From positions 7,496,256-7,560,255 of the forward strand of contig NZ_CP071793.1 in the NCBI RefSeq assembly GCF_017498545.1: a stretch of DNA of 64,000 bases, read 5' to 3'. The notes under the pieces were generated by a model that had not been told where the DNA came from, did no database searches, and was given only the letters and a program-made list of their open reading frames with translations. Numbering within the stretch: position 1 is the first letter of the stretch; the number at the start of each line of letters is the position of its first letter. This DNA is from Sulfidibacter corallicola (GTDB taxonomy: Bacteria > Acidobacteriota > Holophagae > Acanthopleuribacterales > Acanthopleuribacteraceae). A program made the translations under genes and the position numbers. Of the stretch, positions 42,015-51,423 are shown piece by piece.

Positions 42015-43163
42015 GGGCGTCCCTTCCTCGATGGGAGCCAAAATGGCGTGGCCGAATCTACAGAGAGACGTGGTGCCTGCCCCATCCATCGAAGTGATTC
42101 AAGCGAGGAGTGCCCGCAATTCTAGAGGGTCGGCACTGCAGTAGGTTGGTCAGGGGCGGTAAGCCCGCTGGGCCGACATTTCGGAGTCGTTCCTCTCGGA
42201 GTTCCCGCATCTCCGAGAGAGCCGTCGTGCCCGGTAGGTTCAGCGGCCCGCTGAACTTGTCGGAGTTACCTAGTCAAAGGTTCCCGCATCTTCGAGAGAG
42301 CCGTCGTCGCAGTAGGTTGGCCCGCTGGGCCGACAATTCGAAGCAACTCAAGCAACAATAAAACCATAGCCAAAGAGCGAAGCCCCAAGTTTCGCCGTCA
42401 CACCACCCGCGAAGTTACCAATTTTCACAGTTCCCGCATTGAGAGGGAGTCGAGGTGCCTGTAGGTGGGGCAGGGGCGGTAAGCCAGCTTGCCCCACCAA
42501 TCGAAGCGACGGCAGCTTCGAGCTGATATCGAGTAAAAGAGCGAAGCGCGCCTCCAGCGAGCAGGCCAAAGGGAAAAAACCAAACTCTCTCGAACGTAGC
42601 GTCGCGACGAAAGCAAGTCGCTTCGAATGGTTGAGCAGGCTGCTCAACCTACAGGCCTGGAACCACTTACGGAAAAACGGGAACTGCATGCTTTCGTCCG
42701 ACCAGGCTGGCCAACACATCGGCGTGGTTCGGTAGGCAGTTCCCGCGTTGAGAGGGAGTCGAGGTGCCTGTAGGTGGGGCAGGGGCGGTAAGCCAGCTTG
42801 CCCCACCAATCGAAGCGACGGCAGCTTCGAGCTGAAATCGAGCAAAAGAGCGAAGCGCGCCTCCAGCGAGCAGGCCAAAGGGAAAAAACCAAACTCTCTT
42901 GAACGTAGCGTCGCGACGAAAGCAAGTCGCTTCGAATAGTTGAGCAGGCTGCTCAACCTACAGGCCTTACGTCCCCCTGACGGTGCGGGGACTGTGGACT
43001 GTGCGACTTCGTTGGTGCGCCGTGAGGGAAATGATCGGCTTCGCTCTTTAGCTAGGGTCTTGCTGCTGCTTGGGATACTTCGTTGAGTCGGCCCAGCGGG
43101 CCAACCTACAGACCTGGAACCACTTACGAACATGCGGGAACTGCTGTGAGCGATTCGCACCCT
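42015..43163. repeat. Repeat-rich intergenic block (GTAG palindromes, second site)
   Basis: About 1.15 kb without genes. GTAG-led hairpins occur at 42142, 42234-42256 (GTTCAGCGG / CCGCTGAAC), 42312-42334 (GTTGGCCC / GGGCCGAC), 42461-42498 (GGTGGGGCA / TGCCCCACC), 42630-42653 (GTTGAGCAG / CTGCTCAAC) and again near 42769, 42939 and 43090. The segment 42130-42340 is an inverted copy of material at 9.77-10.2 kb. Confidence 0.85.
42430..42965. repeat. Direct duplication of a 228-bp unit, 308-bp period
   Basis: The unit starting at GAGAGGGAGTCGAGGTGCCT occupies about 42430-42657 and 42738-42965 with only a handful of differences (for example CTGATATCGAGT versus CTGAAATCGAGC). Both copies contain two of the GTAG hairpins. 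They are separated by 80 bases of unique sequence. Confidence 0.9.
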
Positions 43164-43197
43164 TAAAAAAACCGCCGGACCTGGCGATCCGGCGGTT
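43164..43197 (-). terminator. Intrinsic terminator of the RND operon
   Basis: Stem CCGCCGGA / TCCGGCGG with an eight-base loop. Read on the minus strand it is followed by seven T residues. It lies 26 bases beyond the stop codon of the RND transporter. Confidence 0.88.
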
Positions 43198-43222
43198 GCT
43201 TGCGAACGATGTCAATCGAGGG

Positions 43223-45628
43223 TTACACGGTCGCTTCGATCACCTGGCTGCTGGGTTCTCCGGTCTCCTGCTCCTGGCTCTGCGGACCGATGATCAGCGC
43301 GGGCAGCAGGGTCGCGTCGGTGACCAGCGCCGTGGTCAGAACGATCGCCGTCAGGATCCCGAAGTTGATGTTCGGCACGAACGAGGCGAAAGCGAAGGTC
43401 CCAAATCCGGCCACCAGAATCAGGGTCGTCACGGCCAAGGCCGGTCCCGTGTGGGTGAACACGTGGGCCACCGCCACGTCGCGACTGACACCCGCCCGTC
43501 GCCAACGCAGGTAGTTGGACAGAAAGTGAACCGTGTCGTCGACGGCGATACCCAGGCAGGTACTGGCCACCAACACCGTGCCGATGTCGAGCGGTTTGCC
43601 CAGCATGGTCATGAACATGCCGCCGAAGATCAAGGGAACGGTGTTGGGAATCATCGAGAGCAGGCCGATCTTCCAGGAACGGAACACGAAGATCATCAGG
43701 ATCGCCACCAGGCCGACGGCCAACAGGATCGACCGGATGAAGGTGTTGACCACGTACCCGTTCATGCGGTGGTACAGCGGCATCTTGCCGGTGAGCGTGG
43801 CGCTCAGGCCCAGCTCGCTCGCCTTGTCGATGATGGTCTGGAACTCCTTGGTGGATTCCTTGGTTTTGTGCAGGGTCGTCATGATCGACAGGCGCAGGCG
43901 GCGGTTGTCCAGCGTCATGCGATTGTTCAGATCCATGCCCTGCGGCAGGCTCATGGTGTAGAGGAACAGTTCCTGGGCCACCAGCTCCTTGTTGTCGGGA
44001 ATCAGGTAGGCGGCCTGGTCCTCGTTGTTCAACGTGCGGTTGGTTTGCTTGATGATGTCGGTGATGGCGACCGTCTTGGTCACGTGATGGCGCTGCTCGA
44101 CCCAGACCTGCAGTTCCTCGACCTTTTTCAGGAAGGCCGGGTCCTTGATGCCGTCCGGTTCCCCGCTGTCGATCGAGAGTTCCACCGCGGCGATACCGCC
44201 TACGTGGTCTTCCGTGAAGAAATTGGCGACGCGGGTGTGGATATTGGGTGCGAAGTACTTGAACACGTCGGAGTTGATTTCGTTGCGCAGGGCGACGAAG
44301 GTCGCGAAGATCGCCAACAGCGAGAAGCCGGCGATGACCGCCTTGCGGTTGCGCTGCAACCAATGGGTGTAGCGCAGGGCCAGCGGGTGGGCGTCGCTGA
44401 CGGTGTGGGTGTCGGACGCCTTCTTGACCTTGATCGGCAGCAGCGAGAGCAGGGGGCACAGGATCAGGACCGTGATGAGCCAGGCGAACATGGTGCCCAC
44501 GCCGGCCAACACGCCCATGCCGATGATCGGGACCAATTCCGCCGTGGCGAAGCTGAAGAAACCGATCATGGTGGACAAGCTGGTCAGGAAGGTGGGCTGC
44601 AGGTTCTTGACCAAGGTTTTCTGGACGCCTTCCTTGACGTCGTAACCCAGGCGCCGGAATTGGAAGTAGGTCACCAGGATGTGGACTGAATCGGCGATAC
44701 CGATGGCGATCAGGATGTGCGGCACCGTCGAGGTGAGGTTGTTGAACTCGAACCCGGTCCAGCCCGCGAATCCCAAGGCCATCAACAGGCTCGGGAAGAT
44801 GACCACGAAGGGCAGAATCAACCCGGAAACCCGCCGGAAGGAAAAGAGCAGGAAGATCAGGATGGCGCCCAACAGGATCGGGACCATGGTCTGCAGGTCG
44901 TGTTGGGTCACGTCTTTGAAGGTCTGGCTCACCGCCGCCGTACCGCTGAGGTAGATCGTGTGATCGCCGACGCTTTGGTAATAGGGCAGATACATGTCGT
45001 CGATGAACTGTTCGGGAAGTTCCTGATCCACCGTATACTTGCGCAGCATTTTACGCGTCCCGAAAACCACCTTCTCGAAATCGGGGGATCCGCCGATGGC
45101 GGGCTGCAGGACGCCGAAAATCAGTGCCGTTTTGCCGTCTTTGGAAACCAGGTACCCGGGAATCACCTCGTGGTTGAGCGCCACCTCGCGCCGTGCCGCC
45201 AGCAGCTCGGGCGTCAGTTCCTCGTCGTCCGGAATCAGGGGATCGACGAACATCTCGTCGTCCTCCGCGTGGACCCAGTTGTAGTTGGTCAGCGAATCGA
45301 CGCGAATCACTTCCGGAATCTGCCACATTTCGTCGGTGAGGTTGATCAGCAATTCGGCCGATTCCTTGTCGAAGATGCCCGAGGGCGAGTGAATGGCGAG
45401 GACCACCTGTTCGTCGTTGCCGAACTGGCGCTCGAACTCGTCGAACGCCTTCAGCAGCGGATCGGACTCGCGGAACCACATGCGGTAACTGAAGTCGGCA
45501 CCCAGGCGGGGCAGGCCCGCGGCGAGAATCGCGAACAACGCCACACCGATCGTCATGGATAGGAAGGGCCGGTTTACGAGGAAACTGGCGAGCTTGTAAC
45601 TTAAGGTCTTTTGATCGAGGGAAGACAT
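43223..45628 (-). CDS. RND/MMPL family exporter
   Basis: An 801-residue membrane protein with two repeats of one helix, a large periplasmic loop and five helices. The first helix is at about 20-40. The first helix bundle contains 'IAIGIADSVHILVTYFQFRR' and the second 'CLGIAVDDTVHFLSNYLRWR', both holding the acidic residue that carries protons in this family. It is the MMPL/HpnN-like type that moves lipids or hydrophobic compounds across the envelope without a fused channel. It is last in a locus with a TetR regulator, a lipoprotein-sorting-like protein and an outer-membrane porin. The substrate is probably a lipid, by analogy. Confidence 0.9.
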   Translation of the reverse strand: MSSLDQKTLSYKLASFLVNRPFLSMTIGVALFAILAAGLPRLGADFSYRMWFRESDPLLKAFDEFERQFGNDEQVVLAIHSPSGIFDKESAELLINLTDEMWQIPEVIRVDSLTNYNWVHAEDDEMFVDPLIPDDEELTPELLAARREVALNHEVIPGYLVSKDGKTALIFGVLQPAIGGSPDFEKVVFGTRKMLRKYTVDQELPEQFIDDMYLPYYQSVGDHTIYLSGTAAVSQTFKDVTQHDLQTMVPILLGAILIFLLFSFRRVSGLILPFVVIFPSLLMALGFAGWTGFEFNNLTSTVPHILIAIGIADSVHILVTYFQFRRLGYDVKEGVQKTLVKNLQPTFLTSLSTMIGFFSFATAELVPIIGMGVLAGVGTMFAWLITVLILCPLLSLLPIKVKKASDTHTVSDAHPLALRYTHWLQRNRKAVIAGFSLLAIFATFVALRNEINSDVFKYFAPNIHTRVANFFTEDHVGGIAAVELSIDSGEPDGIKDPAFLKKVEELQVWVEQRHHVTKTVAITDIIKQTNRTLNNEDQAAYLIPDNKELVAQELFLYTMSLPQGMDLNNRMTLDNRRLRLSIMTTLHKTKESTKEFQTIIDKASELGLSATLTGKMPLYHRMNGYVVNTFIRSILLAVGLVAILMIFVFRSWKIGLLSMIPNTVPLIFGGMFMTMLGKPLDIGTVLVASTCLGIAVDDTVHFLSNYLRWRRAGVSRDVAVAHVFTHTGPALAVTTLILVAGFGTFAFASFVPNINFGILTAIVLTTALVTDATLLPALIIGPQSQEQETGEPSSQVIEATV

Positions 45629-45742
45629 GGGAACGCTCCTTGGTTGAACCAGGTTGGCAGAGGCTGACGGGCAGAAGATAGGGGAGTGGTACCGCGAACG
45701 TGTGAGACAGGCGGCGAAGTCGAGGTGGGCGTGTGTGGATAC

Positions 45743-47074
45743 CTACAGAAACTTGGACAATGTCAGGAAGACCTGATTGCTTTCGTCGAGGACCTCGAGA
45801 CCGATCGGGTCTTCTTCCTTTTGGGGGGCGTCCACGTAGCGGGCGCCCGCGGTGATTTTCCAGGTGTCGCTCAGCCGTTGGGAGTACCGGGCGTTCACCA
45901 GGTATTCCTGGCTGCGTTCGACGTCGATGATGGTCGTGACCAGCAGTTGGCGGTCCATGCGGTCGTTCCAGGCGTGGCTGTATCCCACCAGCATGTCGCG
46001 CTGAAACGCGGTCAACTGGGCGCGGCGTTCTTCGGATGGACCGAACACGTTTTGCCCTTCGAAGATCAGAACCGCATCGGCCCCGCCCGGACCCGTCCAG
46101 CCGTACTCGATGCCGAACGCCGCCTGGGTGTGGTCGGGCAGCAGCGGAATGACGTTGAACCCTTCGGGCTTCACGAAATTCTTGTGGCTCAGCTCGAGTT
46201 TGAAGATCCAGGCTCCGGCCACCTGCAGGTAGGTGCCGCCCGAGTCGATCACCCGTTGGTAGATCGGCGTCAGTTCGGTGCCGTCCGGATCGGGAAACTG
46301 GTCCGCGTCCAGAGGCAGGACGCGCGGCTGGTTGCGCTCGATGTGGTCCACGTAATGGAAACTGAAATCGATGTCGCCGATGGTCTGGGTGAAGCGACCA
46401 CCCCACTGGGTGACGTCGAAATCGTCGGTCAACTCGGCGTTGTCGTTGTCCTGCAGCAAGGCGTCGGTCAGGGTGAAGCCACTCGGCATCAGTTTCAGGC
46501 GCGACCGGACACCCGGCAGGTTGGGTTCTTCGAAGCGCGGCATGTAGTAGAGGGTCAACCCGCCGCGGCCCAACCGGTGGCTGACCGAAAGCATCAGTTC
46601 ACCCAACTTCTCGGCGTTTTCGATGTTGCTGTCGAAGTTGCGACTGTTGATCATGTCGGCCGGGTGGAAGGCCTCGGTGGCCGTCCAGTTCAGCATCTGG
46701 TAGCCGGCGCGAATTTCCAGGCCCCGTTGGCGCCAGCCCAGCCAGGCCTCTTCGATGGCGTAGATCTCGCGATCCTCGTCCTCCACGTCATAGCGGCCGA
46801 ATCCGCGAACCGCGCCACGCCATCCGCGGTGGCGCAGGCTGGCTTCCAGGCGGGTGAACAGGGCCACGCCCGCGTCGTGGGTGACCGCATCGTCGTCGTC
46901 CGTGAATTGACGTACTTCCAGCGCGGTCTCGCTCTTGAAGCTCCAGGTCGCGGCCTGAAGCGGCGCCGCAGCCATCACCAAAGCCATACATATCAATAAC
47001 CCGGTTGCACGCGACCCGGCGGTGGGCTCGGCCGGCGTGGATCGCTCGGTGGATATACGAAAATGTACCAACAA
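45743..47074 (-). CDS. Outer-membrane beta-barrel protein of the RND locus (DUF1302-like)
   Basis: A 443-residue protein. The likely start is TTG at 47074, which has GGAGG about eight bases upstream. This leaves a long polar n-region before the signal core 'LLICMALVMAAAPLQAA'. The mature part is made of alternating amphipathic strands ('SFKSETALEVRQF', 'YAIEEAWLGWRQRGLEIRAG', 'GGLTLYYMPRF') and ends 'NQVFLTLSKFL', as barrels do. Such porin-like proteins commonly accompany MMPL pumps and sorting proteins. It likely forms the outer-membrane end of the route. Confidence 0.8.
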   Translation of the reverse strand: MLVHFRISTERSTPAEPTAGSRATGLLICMALVMAAAPLQAATWSFKSETALEVRQFTDDDDAVTHDAGVALFTRLEASLRHRGWRGAVRGFGRYDVEDEDREIYAIEEAWLGWRQRGLEIRAGYQMLNWTATEAFHPADMINSRNFDSNIENAEKLGELMLSVSHRLGRGGLTLYYMPRFEEPNLPGVRSRLKLMPSGFTLTDALLQDNDNAELTDDFDVTQWGGRFTQTIGDIDFSFHYVDHIERNQPRVLPLDADQFPDPDGTELTPIYQRVIDSGGTYLQVAGAWIFKLELSHKNFVKPEGFNVIPLLPDHTQAAFGIEYGWTGPGGADAVLIFEGQNVFGPSEERRAQLTAFQRDMLVGYSHAWNDRMDRQLLVTTIIDVERSQEYLVNARYSQRLSDTWKITAGARYVDAPQKEEDPIGLEVLDESNQVFLTLSKFL

Positions 47075-47362
47075 AATGGTTCCTCCCCTTGTTCCGTCAG
47101 CTTGGATTCCCCGTATCTATGCCCGACGATCTGTCGGCAAAAACACGTCATACCTCGAAAAGAGCGATTGTAACAATAATCGACGGGGCTTCGCCGAAAG
47201 ACCTTGAACGAAATACCTTCCTGAAATCAGGTCGTTCGGCGTCCGGCACCCGTGTCGCCCGCTTGCCGACGGAGGGTGTGTCGTCTCGGTCAGTGAATGG
47301 ATCGGGCGGTCCCGGGGTTCGACGCACGTTCGGCATCGAGACCCCGCGAGGCGATGGCCGAC

Positions 47363-48157
47363 TCAGTTCACCAGGCTGTCGCTCTCGAAATCGTATTCGC
47401 TGTATTTCTTGCCGATTTCGCGAGTGCTCCAGGTGATGATCGAGCGTTTTTTGGTTTGCACGTTGTCCATATCGATTTCGTGGACGCGCCAGAAGTCGCC
47501 CATTTCGCGATAGTCGCGGAACGTGGCGATCTTCATCAAGTCGCCCTTGCGGTCGAAATACTCGATCCGCAGCGGCTGGTGGTACTCTTTGTCCACATAG
47601 GTGATTTGCTTGCTGTAACCACTCTTCTTACTGGTGGGTACGCGTTCCATTTTCCAGATCTCGCGGCCGTCGAGGGTCGTTTCCTCGATAAATTTGTGGT
47701 GGTACTTTTCGACTTCCTGGCTGCCCAGATCTTCGTAGGCGAATTCGCTGCCCATGAAGGCGCCCGACTTGTTGCGCGAGCTGATGCGCTTGACCCGCTT
47801 GAGGGCCGGCATGTAGAGCCACTGGTCGTCGTCGTCGTCCTTGTGCGTCCAGGTCAGCATTTTGGTGCCCTTGACGTCGGCCGGCCACAGGAACACGGAA
47901 ATACTTTGGTCGCCGTCGTCATTGGTTTCGCGCGTTTTGGTGGTCATTTTGCGCTCGACCTTGTCGCCGTGTGCGTTGATCAGCACCATGACCATTTCGG
48001 CATATTCGCCCTTGAACCCGTCGTTCTTCGACTCGTTGAGTTGGGCGATGCGCAGGCCTTTTTCTTCGGGGGTTTCGGCCAAGAGGGGCAGACCCTGCAG
48101 CAGGGTCAGAAAGAGAACCAGAGACAGAAGTGGAATCGAGAAACCGCGAAAGTTCAT
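47363..48157 (-). CDS. Outer membrane lipoprotein-sorting (LolA-like) protein
   Basis: A 264-residue exported protein. The ATG at 48157 has GGGAG eight bases upstream and begins a signal peptide ending 'LLQGLPLLA'. 'FLWPADVKGTKMLTWTHKDD', 'QWLYMPALKRVKRISSRNKS' and 'GAFMGSEFAYEDLG' are hallmarks of the outer-membrane lipoprotein-sorting family found next to RND/MMPL pumps. The fold is a half-barrel that carries acylated cargo across the periplasm. The porin-like protein and the pump follow it. A candidate TetR operator lies just upstream. Confidence 0.9.
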   Translation of the reverse strand: MNFRGFSIPLLSLVLFLTLLQGLPLLAETPEEKGLRIAQLNESKNDGFKGEYAEMVMVLINAHGDKVERKMTTKTRETNDDGDQSISVFLWPADVKGTKMLTWTHKDDDDDQWLYMPALKRVKRISSRNKSGAFMGSEFAYEDLGSQEVEKYHHKFIEETTLDGREIWKMERVPTSKKSGYSKQITYVDKEYHQPLRIEYFDRKGDLMKIATFRDYREMGDFWRVHEIDMDNVQTKKRSIITWSTREIGKKYSEYDFESDSLVN

Positions 48158-48187
48158 GTGTGATACTCCCATGTGAGACAGGTTTGT

Positions 48188-48206
48188 GAGTACATACTTA
48201 GTCGTG
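48188..48206. promoter_or_regulatory. Candidate TetR operator before the sorting-protein gene
   Basis: TGAGTACATACTTA is an imperfect dyad (TGAGTA / TACTTA) in the 94-base gap between the TetR gene and the sorting-protein gene. A related dyad lies ahead of the TetR gene itself. Confidence 0.4.
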
Positions 48207-48251
48207 TTGAAAAGGTTTATGATTTCTTGGGTCCCGGAGCCGATCGATCCA

Positions 48252-49010
48252 TCACGACTGCTCCTCGGCCGCCGGTCCGTGCGGCTTGGCGAACAGTCTT
48301 TGGGTAAACCATTGCAGCATCTCGGGGTTGTGATGGGCTTGGATGACTTCGTCCTTGAGCCCGAATCCGCGCAGGGCGAAGCGCACCGCGTGATTCAGCA
48401 ACGCTTCGCGGTTCAGGCCTTCGTAATCGACCACGGGTGGGGTCGGCAGGTGAATGATTTTCAGGGCCATGGCGATGTGGTGGGTGAACCACCAACTGCA
48501 GATCGACGGAACGCCGGTGTCGACCATGTCGCCGGAAGCGCGCGAGGCCTCCACGCAGGCTTCCCATTTGGGGGCCCAGAGCGCCACGTGGGTTTCGTAG
48601 AAACTGCGCGCGAAGCGGCCGTCCTCGATGAAACTGTGCATCAGGAGGCGTGCGATGTAGTGGTTGGGATTGGGATCCGGAAGGGAGCCTTCCGGTTCGC
48701 CGATGAACACCACGGAGATGAGGAAGTGAACGCTGTTGACCAGGGTCGAGGTGGAGGGCTCCAGGGTTTCGACGATTTCCGAATATTTGTGGGACTTGGT
48801 GCAAAGCAGGCCCTGCAATTCGGAATACAAACTTTCTTTGCTGGGGAAGTGGCGGTAGAGGAGGGCTTCGGAAATGTTGGCTGCGGAGGCGATCTGCTTG
48901 GTGGTCGTGCCTTTGAACCCCTGCTGTGCGAAAAGGGGCATCGCCGCGGCGAGAATGGAAAGCCGCCGCTCGTCGGCACTCAATCGAGATCCTCGGGAAC
49001 CTTTCGGCAT
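48252..49010 (-). CDS. TetR family transcriptional regulator
   Basis: A 252-residue regulator with ATG at 49010 behind AAGGAGG. The N-terminal helix-turn-helix ('RRLSILAAAMPLFAQQGFKG', 'TTTKQIASAANISEALLYRH', 'FPSKESLY') is canonical. The C-terminal ligand-binding half contains a loop 'GEPEGSLPDPNPNHYIARLL'. It is the first gene of the RND export locus and probably represses it and itself. Acyl-CoA or a hydrophobic compound would be a typical inducer for this kind of locus, but that is inference. Confidence 0.93.
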   Translation of the reverse strand: MPKGSRGSRLSADERRLSILAAAMPLFAQQGFKGTTTKQIASAANISEALLYRHFPSKESLYSELQGLLCTKSHKYSEIVETLEPSTSTLVNSVHFLISVVFIGEPEGSLPDPNPNHYIARLLMHSFIEDGRFARSFYETHVALWAPKWEACVEASRASGDMVDTGVPSICSWWFTHHIAMALKIIHLPTPPVVDYEGLNREALLNHAVRFALRGFGLKDEVIQAHHNPEMLQWFTQRLFAKPHGPAAEEQS

Positions 49011-49450
49011 GCAAACCTCCTTGCTCTCCATGCTAAGTAAGTGGTCACTCATCGTCAATGTTTAATCTTGCAAATATGGTCGTGCATATTTGTGGATACT
49101 CAGTGAAGTGCCTGCGTTGGTGCCCTGATCGGTGCAACCCATGATCGAGATGCTTGCTCCGCGCTTCCCCGCGGGGAATAATGAGTCATTCGAAACCCTG
49201 GTTTCCGGTTTCCCCCCCTGCCCGTCGGGTCGGGGTTTCCGCTATGTGTCTCCGGTCACGGCGCTTCGTCGCTTCGCGCGCTCGAAAGCGCGCCGGCGGA
49301 GCCCACGGGAAACCGAGGCTTGCCGGTCGTGCGCGAGCGCCGGTTCGAGGCACCCTGCCCGCGCTTGTTCCGGCACCTGATGTCATGAGCCTATTCTTCG
49401 CGTTACCTGTTGTACTTAAATCATTTCCGAGATGTACATTGGAGGTTCGA
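49011..49450. other. Intergenic region upstream of TetR and UspA genes
   Basis: 440 bases between divergent genes. Near the TetR start, TGAGTGACCACTTACTTA (about 49032-49050, minus strand) is an imperfect dyad resembling the one at 48188 and is probably an autoregulatory operator. The middle is GC-rich and featureless. No coding frame has support. Confidence 0.45.
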
Positions 49451-49870
49451 GTGTTCAAACACCTGCTGATTCCCACCGATTTTTCGGACGTCGCCGAAAA
49501 AGGCCTGAACATGGCCCTGCGCTTTTCGGAGCCGGGCCACACCCAAATCACCCTGTTGCACGTGATCGAAAGCATCGCCCACCTGTCGGAAGAGGAGAAT
49601 CGCGAGTTCTACGACAAGTTGGAGGACCGATCTCGGACGAAGATGGGTGAGATCGCCCAAGCGTTGTCGGAAAAAGGCTACGAAGTGGTTTGCCGACAGG
49701 TGATCGGCAAACGTATCGAACAGATCGTCGGTATCGCCGCGGAACTGCAGGTGGACGGCGTCGTGATGGGTTCGCGAACGATGGATCTGGAACGACCGAC
49801 GCTGGGACTTCACAGTATCAGTCACATGGTGGCGAGCCTGGCTCAGTGCACCGTGATTCTGGCTCGGTAG
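49451..49870 (+). CDS. Universal stress protein (UspA)
   Basis: A 139-residue single-domain UspA started at GTG with GGAGG five bases upstream. 'KHLLIPTDFSDVAEKGLNMA' opens the Rossmann-like fold. 'DGVVMGSRTMDLERPTLGLHS' is the nucleotide-site region, but the usual G-x2-G-x9-G(S/T) motif is changed, so ATP binding is uncertain. 'SHMVASLAQCTVILAR' closes it. The typical role is survival under stress in the cytoplasm. It stands alone and is followed by the gene-end inverted repeat. Confidence 0.88.
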   Translation: MFKHLLIPTDFSDVAEKGLNMALRFSEPGHTQITLLHVIESIAHLSEEENREFYDKLEDRSRTKMGEIAQALSEKGYEVVCRQVIGKRIEQIVGIAAELQVDGVVMGSRTMDLERPTLGLHSISHMVASLAQCTVILAR

Positions 49871-49873
49871 TGG

Positions 49874-49930
49874 GTGCCCATCCGGAAACGAAATCGATTC
49901 CATTACCCAAACGATCCGGCTGGATGGGCG
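49874..49930. repeat. Gene-end inverted repeat, copy 2
   Basis: Arms GTGCCCATCCGG and CCGGCTGGATGGGCGC begin three bases after the UspA stop codon. They are nearly the same arms as at 15838 and 61640, with different spacer sequence. Confidence 0.7.
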
Positions 49931-50023
49931 CGGTATCTGGTGTCCGGCCGCTGCAAGATGTCTATCAATCAGTGACTCGCTGTTGGTGGCGCGGCCGTCG
50001 ATCGGCTCCGGGATGGCAAGGCT

Positions 50024-51169
50024 ATGGGTGTGATCTCATTGATATGTGCGCTCGCAGCGGGTCATGGCCTCTTCCTGGCGGTGACCATGGAAGTGAAAAC
50101 CCGCTTCCGCATGGTGTCGGTCCATTTCTTCGCCATGCTGCTGGCGGCTCTGGCCTTCAAGATGCTGCACGATCTCGTCGTGTTCAGCGGGTTGATCGAC
50201 CGTATGCCGCACTTTCTCTACACCGGGTCCCTGTTCACCTTTTTCTTTGGTCCGCTGGTCTACTTCCTGGTTGTCTCTCTCACGGACAAGGCGTTCAAAC
50301 CCAGGTGGATTCACCTGCTGCATTTCGCCCCGTTCCTGGTTTTCAACCTATGGCGCCTGCCTCGCTACGCCCAGTCGGGGGCCGAAAAGTTGGCCGTCCT
50401 GCGCGCCTACGAGGCGGCCGTCGCCCATGGCGCGACCACCTCGGCGTCGTGGCCCGACATCATGCAGCACCTCGTCTCGTGGTACCTGCACCCCGCGCTC
50501 TATTTCGGTGCCGCCCTGGGGCTCACCCGTCGTTGGTACGCCCAGCGTCCCAAAAAGGCCGAACGCCCTTGGTTCCCCCTGCTCGTCGGCGGGTTTCTGG
50601 GCATCTTGGCCATTGATTTGGTTCAATACTGTATTTCCCAATGGATCTTCGACATCCGGGTCTTTTACTTCCCCATTTCCGGATTGTTCAAAACGCTGTT
50701 GGTCTTCGTCCTGGCCTTCAAAACCATCGGCGACATCGCCTGGCCCGATTTCGCGTCGCGCAAATCGAGTGTGGAACCCGAACTTTCCGACGCCCAAATC
50801 CAAGACATTCTCGCGCGGTTGGAACGGACGATGCGGGAAAAAGCCCCGCACCGAATACCCGATCTCACGGTCGCCCACCTGGCGGAAACGGTCGGTGTTT
50901 CGGAGCGCGTGTTGTCGCGTGTGCTCAATCAGGCCAAGGGTGTGAATTTCTACGAGTACGTGGGTGGCTGGCGCGTCGAGGAAGCCAAATCGATGCTGCT
51001 CGATTCGGGGAACGATCACCTCACCATCGACGCCATCGCCAGAGAGGCCGGATTCGGTTCGAAAACCGTGTTCTATCGAACCTTCAAGCGGGCCTGTCGC
51101 ATGACGCCCACCGATTTTCGCAAGAGCCACCTGGAGGAGCGCGCTTCCACGGAGTCCCACGGCGGCTGA
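50024..51169 (+). CDS. AraC family regulator with membrane N-terminus
   Basis: A 381-residue protein. The first 245 residues contain about seven hydrophobic helices ('MGVISLICALAAGHGLFLAV', 'GSLFTFFFGPLVYFLVVSL', 'LLVGGFLGILAIDLVQYCI'). The C-terminal 100 residues are an AraC DNA-binding domain with two helix-turn-helices ('LTVAHLAETVGVSERVLSRV' and 'IDAIAREAGFGSKTVFYRTF'). Such proteins sense a signal in the membrane and bind DNA directly. The target may be the propeller genes downstream, but nothing proves it. The ribosome site is weak (AAGG). Confidence 0.88.
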   Translation: MGVISLICALAAGHGLFLAVTMEVKTRFRMVSVHFFAMLLAALAFKMLHDLVVFSGLIDRMPHFLYTGSLFTFFFGPLVYFLVVSLTDKAFKPRWIHLLHFAPFLVFNLWRLPRYAQSGAEKLAVLRAYEAAVAHGATTSASWPDIMQHLVSWYLHPALYFGAALGLTRRWYAQRPKKAERPWFPLLVGGFLGILAIDLVQYCISQWIFDIRVFYFPISGLFKTLLVFVLAFKTIGDIAWPDFASRKSSVEPELSDAQIQDILARLERTMREKAPHRIPDLTVAHLAETVGVSERVLSRVLNQAKGVNFYEYVGGWRVEEAKSMLLDSGNDHLTIDAIAREAGFGSKTVFYRTFKRACRMTPTDFRKSHLEERASTESHGG

Positions 51170-51423
51170 AGGGACGTGGTTCATTCTCGGGTGGCCGCGG
51201 CAGTGATGTCGATTCCCGTGTTTTTTGTACCGCTGCGCGCAACGGGAGAACTACAAGGCAACTGAAATCAGGGATTCGCGAAAAGATCTCGATAGACGGC
51301 TCGCGAACGCTTCGAGACCGGCCCAGATCCCCTGACGGGGTGGCGCTCTCGAGGCTCCGGAGCTTCCCGGTCCGGCGCTCGCGCTCGATCGGGGCGAGCT
51401 GACAAGCTGTTGGGAGGTTTTTT

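Noticed and set aside
43070-44689. 539-codon plus-strand frame across the RND gene
   Set aside because: It runs antisense to conserved RND motifs and through the terminator. The translation is low-complexity Gln/Asp/Gly.
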